Positions 1-8,317 are shown, counted from the stretch's first letter. The stretch: 64,000 bases of DNA from JAAXIE01 sp965204245 (GCA_965204245.1 CBDBED010000006.1:248001-312000); one strand, 5' to 3'. A program made the numbers and translations. The notes: generated from the sequence alone by a model not told the origin.

Positions 1-895
1 GGGCCTCCGAGAGGAACGACGCCATCCGCAGCAGATCACCCATCACTGAATCACGTCCCTGCGGAGTAGGTTGGTCATCAAACCCAGAATGCTCCTCCGT
101 AGTGCCTGCCCAGATTAGGCCGTCCGGCTTGGAGGCCGCATAGCTCTTGCCCCAACTCAGAGTGGTCTGCAACTCCTTGTTCTCCAGTTGAAGGCGCAAT
201 ATCTGTCCCTTGAACGGGACCACCGGAATGGCCGCGCCCGTCCAAGCCTCGGCCTCTTGACACCAAGGGCCCAAAGCCAGTACCGCGACATCAGCCTTCA
301 GCGTGCTATTCCCTACTGCCACCGCCACCCCATCGCCTGACCTCGCCACTCCTGTCACCCTGCCGTGGACTATCGCAGTCCCCAGCTTTTCCGCTGCTTG
401 GGCCATGGCGAGAGTATGCCGGTAGCCCTCCACCGCCCCGCTGCCCTGCGTCAGCACAGCACCCACGCAGTCTGGACTGATGTCCGGCTCCAGTCGGAAC
501 ACATCGTCGGCTTCGATCCACTTCACATCGAAGTCAGACACCCGTTGCTGGACCTCCAAATGCTCGGTGATACGGGCCACGTCGGCATCGTCAAAGGCCA
601 GGGACAGCCGGTCCCGCTGGTAAAACTGGTTATCAACTCCCGAAAGCTCCAACAATTCAGGGGCCAGCTTCTTATGCGTTTGGAAGCAGTGAACGCTGAA
701 ATCCAGCAAAGGGTATGGCGTCCCAGTGCCGTCCAGAGGGTTCAGCCCGCCGAAGGCAAAGCCGGACGCATGGCTCCCCACCGACTCCTGCTCCACGACG
801 GTGCACTTCACCCCTTCCTGCGCTAGGAAAAATGCCGTGGAGCAGCCGGCAACTCCGCCTCCGATGACTATTACTTCACTATTGCGGGTGGTCAT
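1..895 (-). CDS. FAD-dependent oxidoreductase (DAO family), 3' end outside window
   Basis: The reading frame runs open from an ATG at 895 to the window edge, about 298 codons. The N-terminus has the Rossmann dinucleotide fold VIVIGGGVAGCSTAFFLAQ followed by an acidic residue at the end of the second strand (VVEQE), as in D-amino-acid/glycine/sarcosine oxidases (DAO family). Later segments such as ALGPWCQEAEAW and FKGQILRLQ also fit this family, whose members are usually 370-420 residues, so roughly the last quarter is missing. The family oxidises amines or amino acids with FAD; the substrate cannot be read from sequence. It lies 22 bases downstream of the amidohydrolase gene on the same strand, so the two are probably co-transcribed and may act in one degradation route (inference). 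Confidence 0.85.
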   Translation of the reverse strand, partial: MTTRNSEVIVIGGGVAGCSTAFFLAQEGVKCTVVEQESVGSHASGFAFGGLNPLDGTGTPYPLLDFSVHCFQTHKKLAPELLELSGVDNQFYQRDRLSLAFDDADVARITEHLEVQQRVSDFDVKWIEADDVFRLEPDISPDCVGAVLTQGSGAVEGYRHTLAMAQAAEKLGTAIVHGRVTGVARSGDGVAVAVGNSTLKADVAVLALGPWCQEAEAWTGAAIPVVPFKGQILRLQLENKELQTTLSWGKSYAASKPDGLIWAGTTEEHSGFDDQPTPQGRDSVMGDLLRMASFLSEA

Positions 896-917
896 GTTAT
901 TTGCCGCCAGTCCTCAC

Positions 918-2054
918 TCAGTCGATGCCATACAATCGGGCGCAGTTGGTCCAGAGTATCTTGCGCTTGTTCTCCAAACTCAGACCCTCTAGGGCCAGTA
1001 TCTCGTCGACGGCGTTCGGGTAGGCCGAATCCGAGTGAGGATAGTCAGTGGAGAACACCAGATTGTCGTCCCCCAGGCGTTTCACCACATCAGCCACCAA
1101 ATACTCATCGGGGTCCACAGATATGTAGCACTGCCTCCGGAAGTAGTCCGAGGGGGCCAGCGTCAGCCCTTCGGCATCGCTGCCAAACTTCTCCCACTGG
1201 TCGTCCAAGCGATACAGCCACCAAGGCAACCAGCTACAGTTGCCTTCCAAGAACGCGACTTTTATGCTGGGGAATCTCTCCAGCACACCGCCCATTATCA
1301 TGCTGCCCATGGAGAGCATCAATTCCACGGAAAACACAGCGGCATGGGAGATAGCCCTATATCCCGGCTGGCCAGCTAGGCGGACTCCAAGGTAGTCGCG
1401 GCTGGCCGCCCCGGACGTGCCATGGAAGCACACCGGTACCCCTAACTGCTCCACTTCCCGCCACAACACGTCGAAGGACGGATCGCTGATGTGTTTTCCG
1501 GCTATCGGCATGGGTAACAGCACGACACCCACTACCCCCAAGTCTTGGACCGCTCGCCGTGCCTCTCCGGCGGCAAGCACAGGGTCCTGCTGTGGCACGA
1601 TGGCCGTCGCCTTCAGCCGGTCGGGATTCTCCTTGCAATAGTCAGCGACCCAATCGTTGAAGGCTCGGCACAGCGCTACCGAGAACTCCGAGTCCATATC
1701 ATCCAGAGACACGAGCATGCTGGCCACAGTGCGGAACAGTACCGCGATGTCTATGCCTTCCCGGTCCATGGCCCGCACATGCGACGCCGCATCGAACCCA
1801 TGGTCCCAGCCATCCTTCATCACGTCCTGCGACCGTGCATCCAGAGGCTGGTTCGCCTCCAGCACTGCATCGTTCTCAGTCCACGGCGGTATCCGGCGCC
1901 CCTCGATTTCCCACCAAGCAAAATGGCCCGGCAACTGCCTGTGGGTCTTGGGCGCTCGGGACTGGTACTCAGCCGCTAGGTGACGGGCATAAAGGTCGGG
2001 AGGCTCCATCAGGTGCAAGTCGCTGTCCAATACCCTCAGACCCTGCTTCGCCAA
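918..2054 (-). CDS. Amidohydrolase family 2 (TIM-barrel metal hydrolase)
   Basis: A 378-residue protein of the amidohydrolase-2 group, which covers decarboxylases and hydrolases such as ACMSD and the 2-pyrone-4,6-dicarboxylate lactonase relatives. The N-terminal metal motif appears as LDSDLHLMEP (DxDxH) and the C-terminal barrel end as FSTDYPHSDSAYPNA, with the Asp and His expected near the active site. The family uses one divalent metal to hydrolyse or decarboxylate ring-cleavage products; the substrate is unknown. The apparent start is TTG at 2054, preceded by AGGGG at a suitable distance. It is the first gene of a two-gene run with the FAD oxidoreductase, and is divergent from the SMP-30 gene across a 170-base gap holding that gene's promoter. 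Confidence 0.85.
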   Translation of the reverse strand: MAKQGLRVLDSDLHLMEPPDLYARHLAAEYQSRAPKTHRQLPGHFAWWEIEGRRIPPWTENDAVLEANQPLDARSQDVMKDGWDHGFDAASHVRAMDREGIDIAVLFRTVASMLVSLDDMDSEFSVALCRAFNDWVADYCKENPDRLKATAIVPQQDPVLAAGEARRAVQDLGVVGVVLLPMPIAGKHISDPSFDVLWREVEQLGVPVCFHGTSGAASRDYLGVRLAGQPGYRAISHAAVFSVELMLSMGSMIMGGVLERFPSIKVAFLEGNCSWLPWWLYRLDDQWEKFGSDAEGLTLAPSDYFRRQCYISVDPDEYLVADVVKRLGDDNLVFSTDYPHSDSAYPNAVDEILALEGLSLENKRKILWTNCARLYGID

Positions 2055-2130
2055 GCTGCACCCCTGTTTCTCGAATGAATCGCGGCCCGATTATAGCAAA
2101 GACCACGCTACGCCCTGACATTGCCCGCCT

Positions 2131-2158
2131 TTGGAATCACCCACCCAACTGTTACAAT
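2131..2158 (+). promoter_or_regulatory. Promoter for the SMP-30 gene
   Basis: TTGGAA at 2131-2136, a 16-base spacer and TACAAT at 2153-2158, preceded by TG one base upstream (extended -10). It lies 66 bases before the ATG at 2225 in the divergent intergenic gap. It resembles the element at 3741-3768. Confidence 0.5.
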
Positions 2159-2224
2159 ACCCTAAAGCTGTGGATACCCAGCCCCCCCCCCGGCTTCCAC
2201 TCCACTCGATATAGGAGGACACAC

Positions 2225-3073
2225 ATGGCCAACGACCTTTCCGCCATCGTTTCCGGCGACGCCGAACGATTGGGCACCGGCTACACCTTCACCGAGGGGC
2301 CCCTCTGGCACCACGACGGCTACCTGCTCTTCGTCGACGTACGCGAGAGCCGTCTCTATCGCTGGTACCCCGGCCAACGCCCTTTCGTAGTCCGGGAGGG
2401 CACCGGTGGCGGCAATGGCTTGACCTTCGACACCCAAGGCCGTGTCCTTATGTGTCAAGGTGAGCAGCGTCGCATCGTGCGCTTGGACTCCGATTTCAAC
2501 GACACTGTGGTCGCTGACCGCTGGGACGGCAAGCGCCTGAACCGGCCCAACGATGTGGTATGCCGTTCCGATGGCAGTATCTACTTCACCGACCCTGGGA
2601 TGCGAGTGCCCGAGGGAGAACGGGAGATCGACGTCTCGGGTGTGATGCGTGTCGCCACCGACGGCTCAGTCCATCTTGCCACCGACGGCTGCGAGTACCC
2701 CAACGGCTTGGCCTTCTCCCCTGACGAAAGCGTCCTCTATGTGGCCAACTCCCGTCCTAACAAGTACATCCGGGCCTTTGACGTAGCTGCTGATGGCTCC
2801 CTCAGCAACGGCCGCGTCTTCGCCGACATGACCGCTCCCGAGGAAGAGGTCCCCGACGGAATGAAGGTGGACACCGCAGGCAACGTCTTCTGCACCGGCC
2901 CCGGAGGCACATGGGTCTTTGACTCCTCCGGGAACAAGCTGGGTGTCATAGTCACGCCGGAGGTGCCAGCCAACCTGGCCTTCGGCGGCTCCGACTGCCG
3001 CACAGCCTTCCTAACGGCCCGCACCTCGGTCTACACCCTGCGGGTCAGGACGCGGGGCGTGCGCATAGGCTAG
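2225..3073 (+). CDS. SMP-30/gluconolactonase family lactonase
   Basis: A six-bladed beta-propeller protein of 282 residues. The ATG at 2225 is chosen because AGGAGG lies just before it; the frame stays open further upstream, but that part crosses the promoter and intergenic gap. Family marks include FTEGPLWH near the N-terminus (metal-binding Glu), RPNDVVCRSDGSIYFTDPG, YPNGLAFSPDESVLYV (metal-binding Asn) and VPDGMKVDTAGNVF (Asp). Known members hydrolyse sugar or other lactones using Ca2+ or Zn2+. There is no obvious signal peptide, so it is probably cytoplasmic. It stands alone, with its own promoter and a strong hairpin after the stop codon. The substrate is unknown; nearby ring-cleavage-type enzymes make a lactone from sugar or aromatic catabolism plausible (inference). 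Confidence 0.88.
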   Translation: MANDLSAIVSGDAERLGTGYTFTEGPLWHHDGYLLFVDVRESRLYRWYPGQRPFVVREGTGGGNGLTFDTQGRVLMCQGEQRRIVRLDSDFNDTVVADRWDGKRLNRPNDVVCRSDGSIYFTDPGMRVPEGEREIDVSGVMRVATDGSVHLATDGCEYPNGLAFSPDESVLYVANSRPNKYIRAFDVAADGSLSNGRVFADMTAPEEEVPDGMKVDTAGNVFCTGPGGTWVFDSSGNKLGVIVTPEVPANLAFGGSDCRTAFLTARTSVYTLRVRTRGVRIG

Positions 3074-3085
3074 CCTCCGACTAGA

Positions 3086-3123
3086 AAGCCGCCACGATGA
3101 GAATTGGCTCATTGTGGCGGCTT
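3086..3123 (+). terminator. Strong hairpin after the SMP-30 gene
   Basis: Two 16-base arms (3086-3101 and 3108-3123) around a 6-base loop pair along their whole length apart from one G-T pair. It starts 13 bases after the stop codon. No T-run follows, so it is either a U-less terminator or an mRNA-stabilising stem. Confidence 0.65.
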
Positions 3124-3263
3124 ATTCACTCCTATTTGGCTGCGAATGGCGGACCGTCTCGGGAGACCCACAGGCCTGTGGACAAGAAGTCCTGCTATTC
3201 AGGGACTACAGAGAAGTCGATGGTCGTATCTGCGGTCGCCACGGCGACCGATCCGTAAAGGGG

Positions 3264-3641
3264 TCAATGCCCCTTGTAATAGTCCACCAATTCCTGACCT
3301 TGGGCTTGGTCGGGCCCCGCTAGCTCGAAGGTCATGTGGACTTCCTGGTACACGGCAGGCCCGCCCGTGGAGATGCTGGTGTCGCGTATCCCCTCCACCG
3401 TGACATCCGTACGCACCAACGGTATCTCCTGTTGCCGGGCCACGCGCTGGAGCATATTGACCGCGCAGGCCGTGAGCCCCGAGAAGAAGAGCTCTCCGGC
3501 TCCCAGTTCCTCTCCAGGCCCGCCGTTGTAGTCGGCATCATCGGCAATCCAATGATGGTTTCGCGCTTGGCAGATTGCTCTGCCTTCCGTGCCGCTGCTA
3601 TATGACCTGACCTTGACGGTGTGCACAGTCTGTTGTGCCAT
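3264..3641 (-). CDS. OsmC/Ohr-like protein
   Basis: A 125-residue protein of the OsmC/Ohr fold, whose members are cytoplasmic thiol peroxidases that reduce organic hydroperoxides. The conserved helix reads ELFFSGLTACAVNMLQ, which places the first (peroxidatic) Cys at residue 59. The N-terminal sheet and the segment GAGELFFSGL fit the family. The second, resolving Cys normally sits in a short C-terminal motif; here the protein ends at about LVDYYKGH, so it is slightly short and lacks that residue. It may therefore be a one-Cys or non-peroxidase member. The ATG at 3641 has a purine-rich site in front. It converges with the SMP-30 gene. Confidence 0.82.
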   Translation of the reverse strand: MAQQTVHTVKVRSYSSGTEGRAICQARNHHWIADDADYNGGPGEELGAGELFFSGLTACAVNMLQRVARQQEIPLVRTDVTVEGIRDTSISTGGPAVYQEVHMTFELAGPDQAQGQELVDYYKGH

Positions 3642-3740
3642 ATCCGCCCCCCCCGTGAGTATTGAGCAGTCAACATGCTAAACGCGCAGAGGCCCCGTAT
3701 GCAACAACCCCCACCCATCCAAGATAGCGTCATAATTCTC

Positions 3741-3768
3741 TTGCGATACCCAACCCCTATGCTACAAT
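3741..3768 (+). promoter_or_regulatory. Promoter for the membrane protein at 3866
   Basis: TTGCGA (3741-3746), a 16-base spacer and TACAAT (3763-3768), with TG one base upstream of the -10 box. The arrangement is the same as at 2131-2158. Confidence 0.45.
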
Positions 3769-3865
3769 CACTTAAAAGCGCCCCCTCAACTGTCCTTGTT
3801 GAATACCCACCCACGGTTGAAAGCTTCACAGGCGGATAGCAACCCCCGACTCGACGGAGGCCGGC

Positions 3866-4264
3866 ATGTCTGAGAAGTACCTGCAAGAAATAGAAGAGAT
3901 TCTCAAGGAAGCGGAAGCAACGCCTCCAGCGGAGGCGAGCCAAGAACCGCCTCCACAGCGTAGCAGTGGACGTTACGTTTTGCGCCTGCCACGACTGGGG
4001 TCGTCTCGCGGCCTGCCCTACATATCAGTCGGCAAGGTAGTGCTGGCAGCAATGGCCATCCTGCTCCTTGCTCTTGTGATCGGCGGTGCGTTCGGCCCCA
4101 AGTGGCTTTTCGTAGGCTTCGTAACGGGCCTCTTAGTAGTTGCCTACCTGATGTTCTTCGCCCGGCCCAGCGGACCTAACCTGGAAAAGCGGTGGCGCGG
4201 CCGACCTATTGAAGACGCCCCGGAGGACCCGTGGGCCAAGTTCAACCGTTGGATGAAGCGGTAG
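3866..4264 (+). CDS. Small membrane protein, two TM segments
   Basis: A 132-residue protein that I do not recognise. It has an acidic, Pro-rich N-terminal stretch of about 35 residues, a basic segment (YVLRLPRLGSSRG), and two hydrophobic helices at about residues 55-75 and 81-98 (VVLAAMAILLLALVIGGAF; WLFVGFVTGLLVVAYLMFF). A basic C-terminal tail ends in KFNRWMKR. GGAGG lies about 6 bases before the ATG. Both termini are probably cytoplasmic given the positive charges (inference). It has its own promoter and converges with the Lrp-type regulator. Confidence 0.7.
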   Translation: MSEKYLQEIEEILKEAEATPPAEASQEPPPQRSSGRYVLRLPRLGSSRGLPYISVGKVVLAAMAILLLALVIGGAFGPKWLFVGFVTGLLVVAYLMFFARPSGPNLEKRWRGRPIEDAPEDPWAKFNRWMKR

Positions 4265-4311
4265 GCTTCGGCAAGGTTGGCGCTACTCGTGAGGAGGACA
4301 GGGAGGGGAGG

Positions 4312-4752
4312 TTAGAGCACCAAGCCGTATGTTCGCTTCTTGATGGTGTCGTTGACGAATGTTTCAGTACGGCGCACTCCGGGGATGGGATGCACTTTCT
4401 GACGGAGGAAGCTACCCAACTGCTCTGGGGACTCCAACCCCACCCACGCAAATACGTCAAAGGCCCCAAGAGTGATAGCCACATAGTGGGCCTCTTCCAG
4501 TTTGGCAACTTGGTCTGCCACATTGGATACCTCACCCGGCTCCACTTGGACACCAACAAGGGCTGCAGTGGCATAGCCCATCTGCTCAAGGTTGGGCACC
4601 GCGATCACATGAATGACATTGTCTTTTATCAACCGGCGAAGGCGACGACGCACGGTCCCTTCACTAACTCCCACCTCTCGCGCAATTTTGGCGTTTGAAG
4701 CACGCCCATCAGCCTGCAAGAGGCTTATAATCTTCTTGTCTAATTCATTCAT
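4312..4752 (-). CDS. Lrp/AsnC-family transcriptional regulator
   Basis: A 146-residue regulator. The N-terminal winged helix-turn-helix reads MNELDKKIISLLQADGR followed by SNAKIAREVGVSEGTVRRRL. The C-terminal RAM ligand-binding/oligomerisation domain occupies about residues 65-146. The frame is open to 4815, but a near-perfect promoter occupies 4787-4815, so the upstream ATGs cannot be used and the start at 4752 is chosen; it has a GGAG-like site before it. Lrp/AsnC proteins sense amino acids or other small molecules and act as octamers. The many amino-acid transport and assimilation genes downstream are possible targets, but nothing in the sequence ties them to this regulator. Confidence 0.9.
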   Translation of the reverse strand: MNELDKKIISLLQADGRASNAKIAREVGVSEGTVRRRLRRLIKDNVIHVIAVPNLEQMGYATAALVGVQVEPGEVSNVADQVAKLEEAHYVAITLGAFDVFAWVGLESPEQLGSFLRQKVHPIPGVRRTETFVNDTIKKRTYGLVL

Positions 4753-4786
4753 CTCCACGGCGGTCGTCACGACTCCTTTCGGCAGC

Positions 4787-4815
4787 ATGATATTAACACG
4801 CAAGAAAACTGTCAA
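4787..4815 (-). promoter_or_regulatory. Near-consensus promoter of the Lrp-type gene
   Basis: On the minus strand: TTGACA (4810-4815), exactly 17 bases, then TATCAT (4787-4792). Transcription would begin near 4780, about 28 bases before the chosen ATG at 4752. Confidence 0.75.
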
Positions 4816-4867
4816 GTTTCACAGTAGTGATAGCAGATAGCGTTGCATCTCGCATCCTCACCTACGC

Positions 4868-4896
4868 TTGCCGTAGTAGGGTTCCTTTGATATAGT
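4868..4896 (+). promoter_or_regulatory. Promoter of tRNA-Ser
   Basis: TTGCCG (4868-4873), 17 bases, TATAGT (4891-4896). The predicted transcription start is only a few bases before the tRNA at 4906. Confidence 0.7.
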
Positions 4897-4905
4897 GAGG
4901 CAGCC

Positions 4906-4997
4906 GGAGGGATCGCATAGTGGTCTAGTGCGGGCGCCTGCTAAGCGCTTGGGGTGAGAAATCGCTCCCATGGGTTCGAATCCCATTCCCTCCGCCA
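4906..4997 (+). tRNA. tRNA-Ser (anticodon GCU), CCA encoded
   Basis: The acceptor arms GGAGGGA (4906-4912) and TCCCTCC (4987-4993) pair perfectly, followed by discriminator G and an encoded CCA. The anticodon loop CTGCTAA (4938-4944) gives GCU, reading AGC/AGU. There is a long variable arm, as expected for a class II tRNA, and a T arm ATGGG-TTCGAAT-CCCAT. Its 3' part overlaps the upstream open frame of miaB, which supports the later miaB start. Confidence 0.95.
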
Positions 4998-5019
4998 CAC
5001 GCTGCACACATTGAAACCC

Positions 5020-6348
5020 ATGGCTTCAACTTTGGATACCTACTACCTTTGGACGATCGGCTGCCAGATGAACCAAGCCGATTCCGACCGGCTGGCCGGT
5101 GCATTGGAGCACATGGGCCTTCATTCCGTACCACACCCGGAACAGGCTGATGTCATAGTTCTGAATTCGTGTGTCGTCCGCCAAGGGGCTGAAGACCGTG
5201 TTGTGGGGTCGCTTACGAGCCTAAAGCCTCTAAAGATACGCAATCCGAACAAGGTGTTGGCCCTTATGGGTTGCATGGTGGGCCCAAAACAGGACAATCT
5301 GAAGTCTCGCTACCCTTACGTGGATTTCTTCCTGCCCCCGCAGCAATTTGCGCCCCTATTGGACCATGTAGGCGACGGGCTAGGCGTGGAATGGGACGAC
5401 TATCTCGGCCCCGTGCTGCCAGCCGCTCCCTCCGTGAGTTGCTACGTGCCCATTATCAAGGGCTGCGATCTCATGTGTACCTTTTGCATCATCCCCTACC
5501 GCCGCGGAAGGCAAGTCAGCAGGGCAGTGGACGAAGTAGTGCGAGAAGTCGAGCTTCTGGTGGCTAGAGGGGTCAAAGAGGTCACACTGCTCGGACAGAC
5601 TGTCGACGCCTATGGCCACGACTTACCAGACCGCCCGGACTTGGCAGACCTGCTGGGGAATTTGAACGACATCAAGGGTCTGGCACGCATTCGGTTCCTA
5701 ACCTCACACCCCATTTTCCTATCAGAGAAGATCATCGAAGCGGTTGCCGGACTCGACAAGGTGTGTGAGCACATAAACCTGCCGGTACAGGCCGGAGACG
5801 ACGAGGTGTTGGAACGCATGCGTCGCCGATACAGCCGTGGCGACTACCTGCGCCTCATCGACAACATTCGGGCCACTGTTCCCGGTGTCGCCCTAAGTAC
5901 CGACATTATCGTGGGGTTCCCTGGGGAGACCGGACGGCAATTCCAGCAAACCCTTGACCTCGTGCAAGAGGTCGGCTTCGACAAGGTACATTCGGCGATA
6001 TATTCCGAGCGGCCGGGCACCATAGCGCACCGTCAACAACCGGACGATGTCCCCCATGAAGAGAAGGCGCGAAGGCTGAAGGAACTTGACCAACTTCAGG
6101 AAGAACTGCTGACACAGAGAAACGCCTCATTTCAGGACCTTGAGGTTGAGGTGCTGGTCGAGGAGCAACGGAAAGGGCGGTGGCAGGGACGCACCCGTGG
6201 AGACAAGCTGGTGTTTTTCGATGACGCGGAAGACCGGGCAGGCCAACTGGTTACGGTGAGAGTCACCAAGACCAGCCCCTGGGCCCTGCAAGGGGATCTT
6301 GTGGCATTCCGAATGGTAAGTGTGGGGCAGGATGGCGGGAGGCGATAG
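5020..6348 (+). CDS. miaB: tRNA-2-methylthio-N6-dimethylallyladenosine synthase MiaB
   Basis: A radical-SAM methylthiotransferase of 442 residues that adds a methylthio group to i6A37 of tRNAs reading codons that start with U. The N-terminal UPF0004 domain has Cys15, Cys51 and Cys85 for the auxiliary 4Fe-4S cluster. The radical-SAM CxxxCxxC is CDLMCTFC (Cys149, 153, 156). The C-terminal TRAM domain covers about residues 375-440. The ATG at 5020 is chosen because the open frame before it runs through the tRNA-Ser gene. The close relative RimO is possible, but the sequence around the SAM motif and the overall length fit MiaB better. nadC follows after 50 bases, so the two are probably co-transcribed. 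Confidence 0.9.
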   Translation: MASTLDTYYLWTIGCQMNQADSDRLAGALEHMGLHSVPHPEQADVIVLNSCVVRQGAEDRVVGSLTSLKPLKIRNPNKVLALMGCMVGPKQDNLKSRYPYVDFFLPPQQFAPLLDHVGDGLGVEWDDYLGPVLPAAPSVSCYVPIIKGCDLMCTFCIIPYRRGRQVSRAVDEVVREVELLVARGVKEVTLLGQTVDAYGHDLPDRPDLADLLGNLNDIKGLARIRFLTSHPIFLSEKIIEAVAGLDKVCEHINLPVQAGDDEVLERMRRRYSRGDYLRLIDNIRATVPGVALSTDIIVGFPGETGRQFQQTLDLVQEVGFDKVHSAIYSERPGTIAHRQQPDDVPHEEKARRLKELDQLQEELLTQRNASFQDLEVEVLVEEQRKGRWQGRTRGDKLVFFDDAEDRAGQLVTVRVTKTSPWALQGDLVAFRMVSVGQDGGRR

Positions 6349-6398
6349 AGAGGCCCACAATGCCTAGCTACCAAACCATCTGACGAGGCTCTCGAACG

Positions 6399-7256
6399 AT
6401 GATGCGGCATACCAATCCGGAAATCCAGTCCCTGATTGACCGCGCTTTAGCCGAGGACCTAGCCTTCAGCGATCCGACTACCGGCAGCATAATTGACACT
6501 GAGATCGCTGGCTTAGGTGTGATTCGCTCCAAGGCTTCCGGCGTTCTGGCAGGTATTGATGTCTCGTTGGGTGTGTTCCTAAAAGTCGATCCCGATCTAT
6601 GCACCGAAGCACTATTGTCCGACGGTTCTGCCTTAGAGCCTGGAATGTCCATTGCCCATGTCGAAGGATCAGTCGCCAGCATGCTACAAGCAGAGCGTAC
6701 TGCCCTCAACTTTCTACAGCGCACGTGCGGGATCGCTACCGCTACCCAAGCCTATGTGGAGGCCGTACAGGGCTACGATGTCCGCATCATCGATACCCGA
6801 AAAACGCCTCCCGGCCTTCGCAATCTGGACAAGTATGCTGTCCGTGTGGGAGGAGGGCACAACCACCGCCTGAACCTAGCCGACGGGATCCTCGTGAAGG
6901 ACAATCACCTTGCCGCCCTCAGCCACTCCGGTCTTGGCCTGAAGCAAGCCATAGAATTGGCCCTCTCCCAAGCCTCCCACATGGTGAAGGTCGAAGTGGA
7001 AGTCACCAGCATCGAGGACGCCCGCCTAGCTGCCGAAGCAGGGGTGCATGTCATCATGCTGGACAACATGAACATCGCCCAGATGCGAGAGGCAGTAAGG
7101 GTGATTGGCGGCCGGGCAGTGGTTGAGGCATCGGGTGGAATCAACCTCGAGAGCGTGAAAGAGGTAGCCTCTACGGGCGTGGACCTCATCTCGGTAGGCA
7201 GCCTTACCCACTCGGTGCGGGCGTTGGACATCGGCATGTACGTCGAGTTCCCCTAG
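6399..7256 (+). CDS. nadC: Nicotinate-nucleotide pyrophosphorylase (carboxylating)
   Basis: Quinolinate phosphoribosyltransferase, 285 residues, which converts quinolinate and PRPP to nicotinate mononucleotide in de novo NAD synthesis. The signature RTCGIAT, the phosphoribosyl/quinolinate-binding stretch DTRKTPPGLRNLDKYAVR, the GGGHNHR motif, ADGILVKDNH, VEVEV, IMLDNM and EASGGI follow in the usual order across the alpha/beta barrel. The usual N-terminal GD(L/I)T motif is altered to FSDPTT. Two ATG codons lie together at 6399 and 6402. nadA and nadB are not in this window. It sits between miaB and the DinB-like gene on the same strand. Confidence 0.93.
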   Translation: MMRHTNPEIQSLIDRALAEDLAFSDPTTGSIIDTEIAGLGVIRSKASGVLAGIDVSLGVFLKVDPDLCTEALLSDGSALEPGMSIAHVEGSVASMLQAERTALNFLQRTCGIATATQAYVEAVQGYDVRIIDTRKTPPGLRNLDKYAVRVGGGHNHRLNLADGILVKDNHLAALSHSGLGLKQAIELALSQASHMVKVEVEVTSIEDARLAAEAGVHVIMLDNMNIAQMREAVRVIGGRAVVEASGGINLESVKEVASTGVDLISVGSLTHSVRALDIGMYVEFP

Positions 7257-7300
7257 GAAGACCCGCTCTATATCCCAAACAGCATCCAAGGAGGCAGTTA

Positions 7301-7828
7301 TTGCATCCCTTCGAACCTACCATGGGCACATTGATGCGAAATTGGGAGATGGTGGAAGCCGCCATATCGGACATGAATGAAGAGGAGATGGCGGCTCAGC
7401 CCAACGCCCACAGTAACTCGGTGGCATGGACACTGTGGCATATGAACCGGGTGCTCGACACCTTCATACACCAGCGATTTCGCAGCCTGCCACAATTGTG
7501 GAACCACGACGGCTGGGCGCAGAAGTTTGAAATGGCTCCCGACCCTGACGACCGGGGCGTGGGTTGGTCTGGTGAGCAAGTGGGGGCTTGGACACCCCCG
7601 TCACGCGATGTGCAGTTGGGTTACTACGAAGCCATTAAAGCTTCGACCTTGTCATACCTAGCGCAGGTGTCCGACGATGAGATGCTGCGAGAAATAGTGT
7701 TCCCTCCCTCCCCCGAGCCTCGAACCATAGCATCTGCCGTTGCACAGATGACGTGGGACAACGTAGCGCATGGCGGGCAGATTGCATACATACGAGGGTA
7801 TCTCAAGGGAATGGGCTGGCACCGCTAG
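7301..7828 (+). CDS. DinB-like four-helix protein
   Basis: A 175-residue protein of the DinB/YfiT superfamily, whose members use three histidines to bind a metal and often act as thiol-dependent S-transferases. WTLWHMNRVLD supplies the first conserved His and VAHGGQIAYIRGYL the C-terminal one. The start is TTG at 7301, chosen because AAGGAGG lies 6-7 bases before it; an ATG at 7322 has no such site. The gene follows nadC by 44 bases. Its last four bases overlap the convergent dtd gene. The thiol cofactor and substrate are unknown. Confidence 0.8.
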   Translation: MHPFEPTMGTLMRNWEMVEAAISDMNEEEMAAQPNAHSNSVAWTLWHMNRVLDTFIHQRFRSLPQLWNHDGWAQKFEMAPDPDDRGVGWSGEQVGAWTPPSRDVQLGYYEAIKASTLSYLAQVSDDEMLREIVFPPSPEPRTIASAVAQMTWDNVAHGGQIAYIRGYLKGMGWHR

Positions 7829-8289
7829 CCGCGACGCGGTCGGCTCCTATCAGCGGTGTCCAGCATGATGGTCACGGGACCCTCGTTACAAAGTTCTACC
7901 CGCATGTAGGCTCCGAATATCCCGGACGCTACCGTCAAACCCGACTTCCGCAATTCTTCCAGCATCATCTCATACAAGAGCTCCGCTTTGGCAGGTGGAG
8001 CAGCCTGCTGGAAGTCGGGGCGACGCCCACGGCGGGTATCTGCATATAGCGTGAACTGACTGATGACCAACAGCTCGGCTCCAACATCGAGTGCCGAGCG
8101 GTCAAAGCGACCGTTATCGTCGGCGAAAATGCGCAGACCTAGCACTCGGTCGGCCAAATAAGTACAGTCGTCCCCAGTGTCATCCACAGAAACCCCTAAA
8201 AACAGTAAGAGGCCGGCACCAATGGCGCCAACCTCTCGCTCTTCAACGATTACAGAAGCACTGGCGACCCGCTGAACGAGGGCCCTCAC
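7825..8289 (-). CDS. dtd: D-aminoacyl-tRNA deacylase
   Basis: A 154-residue DTD, which hydrolyses D-aminoacyl-tRNAs and mischarged Gly-tRNA(Ala). The two defining motifs are present: SQFTLYAD (SQxT) and the Gly-cisPro motif in CNEGPVT. The length is normal. It starts with GTG at 8289. It lies 28 bases after the FmdB-like gene on the same strand, a probable two-gene unit, and its stop overlaps the DinB-like gene by four bases. A basic C-terminal tail (DRSRPRRG) extends past the catalytic core. Confidence 0.93.
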   Translation of the reverse strand: MRALVQRVASASVIVEEREVGAIGAGLLLFLGVSVDDTGDDCTYLADRVLGLRIFADDNGRFDRSALDVGAELLVISQFTLYADTRRGRRPDFQQAAPPAKAELLYEMMLEELRKSGLTVASGIFGAYMRVELCNEGPVTIMLDTADRSRPRRG

Positions 8290-8317
8290 GGACTAGTCCG
8301 GTGCAGGCGATTCGGGG

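Noticed and set aside
1835..2224. Upstream extension of the SMP-30 frame
   Set aside because: It runs through the divergent amidohydrolase gene and the promoter at 2131-2158. AGGAGG marks the ATG at 2225.
4753..4815. N-terminal extension of the Lrp-type regulator
   Set aside because: The extra codons lie between or within the -35 and -10 boxes of the gene's own promoter.
4954..5019. Upstream extension of miaB from 4954
   Set aside because: It lies within the 3' half of tRNA-Ser. The family homology starts after the ATG at 5020.
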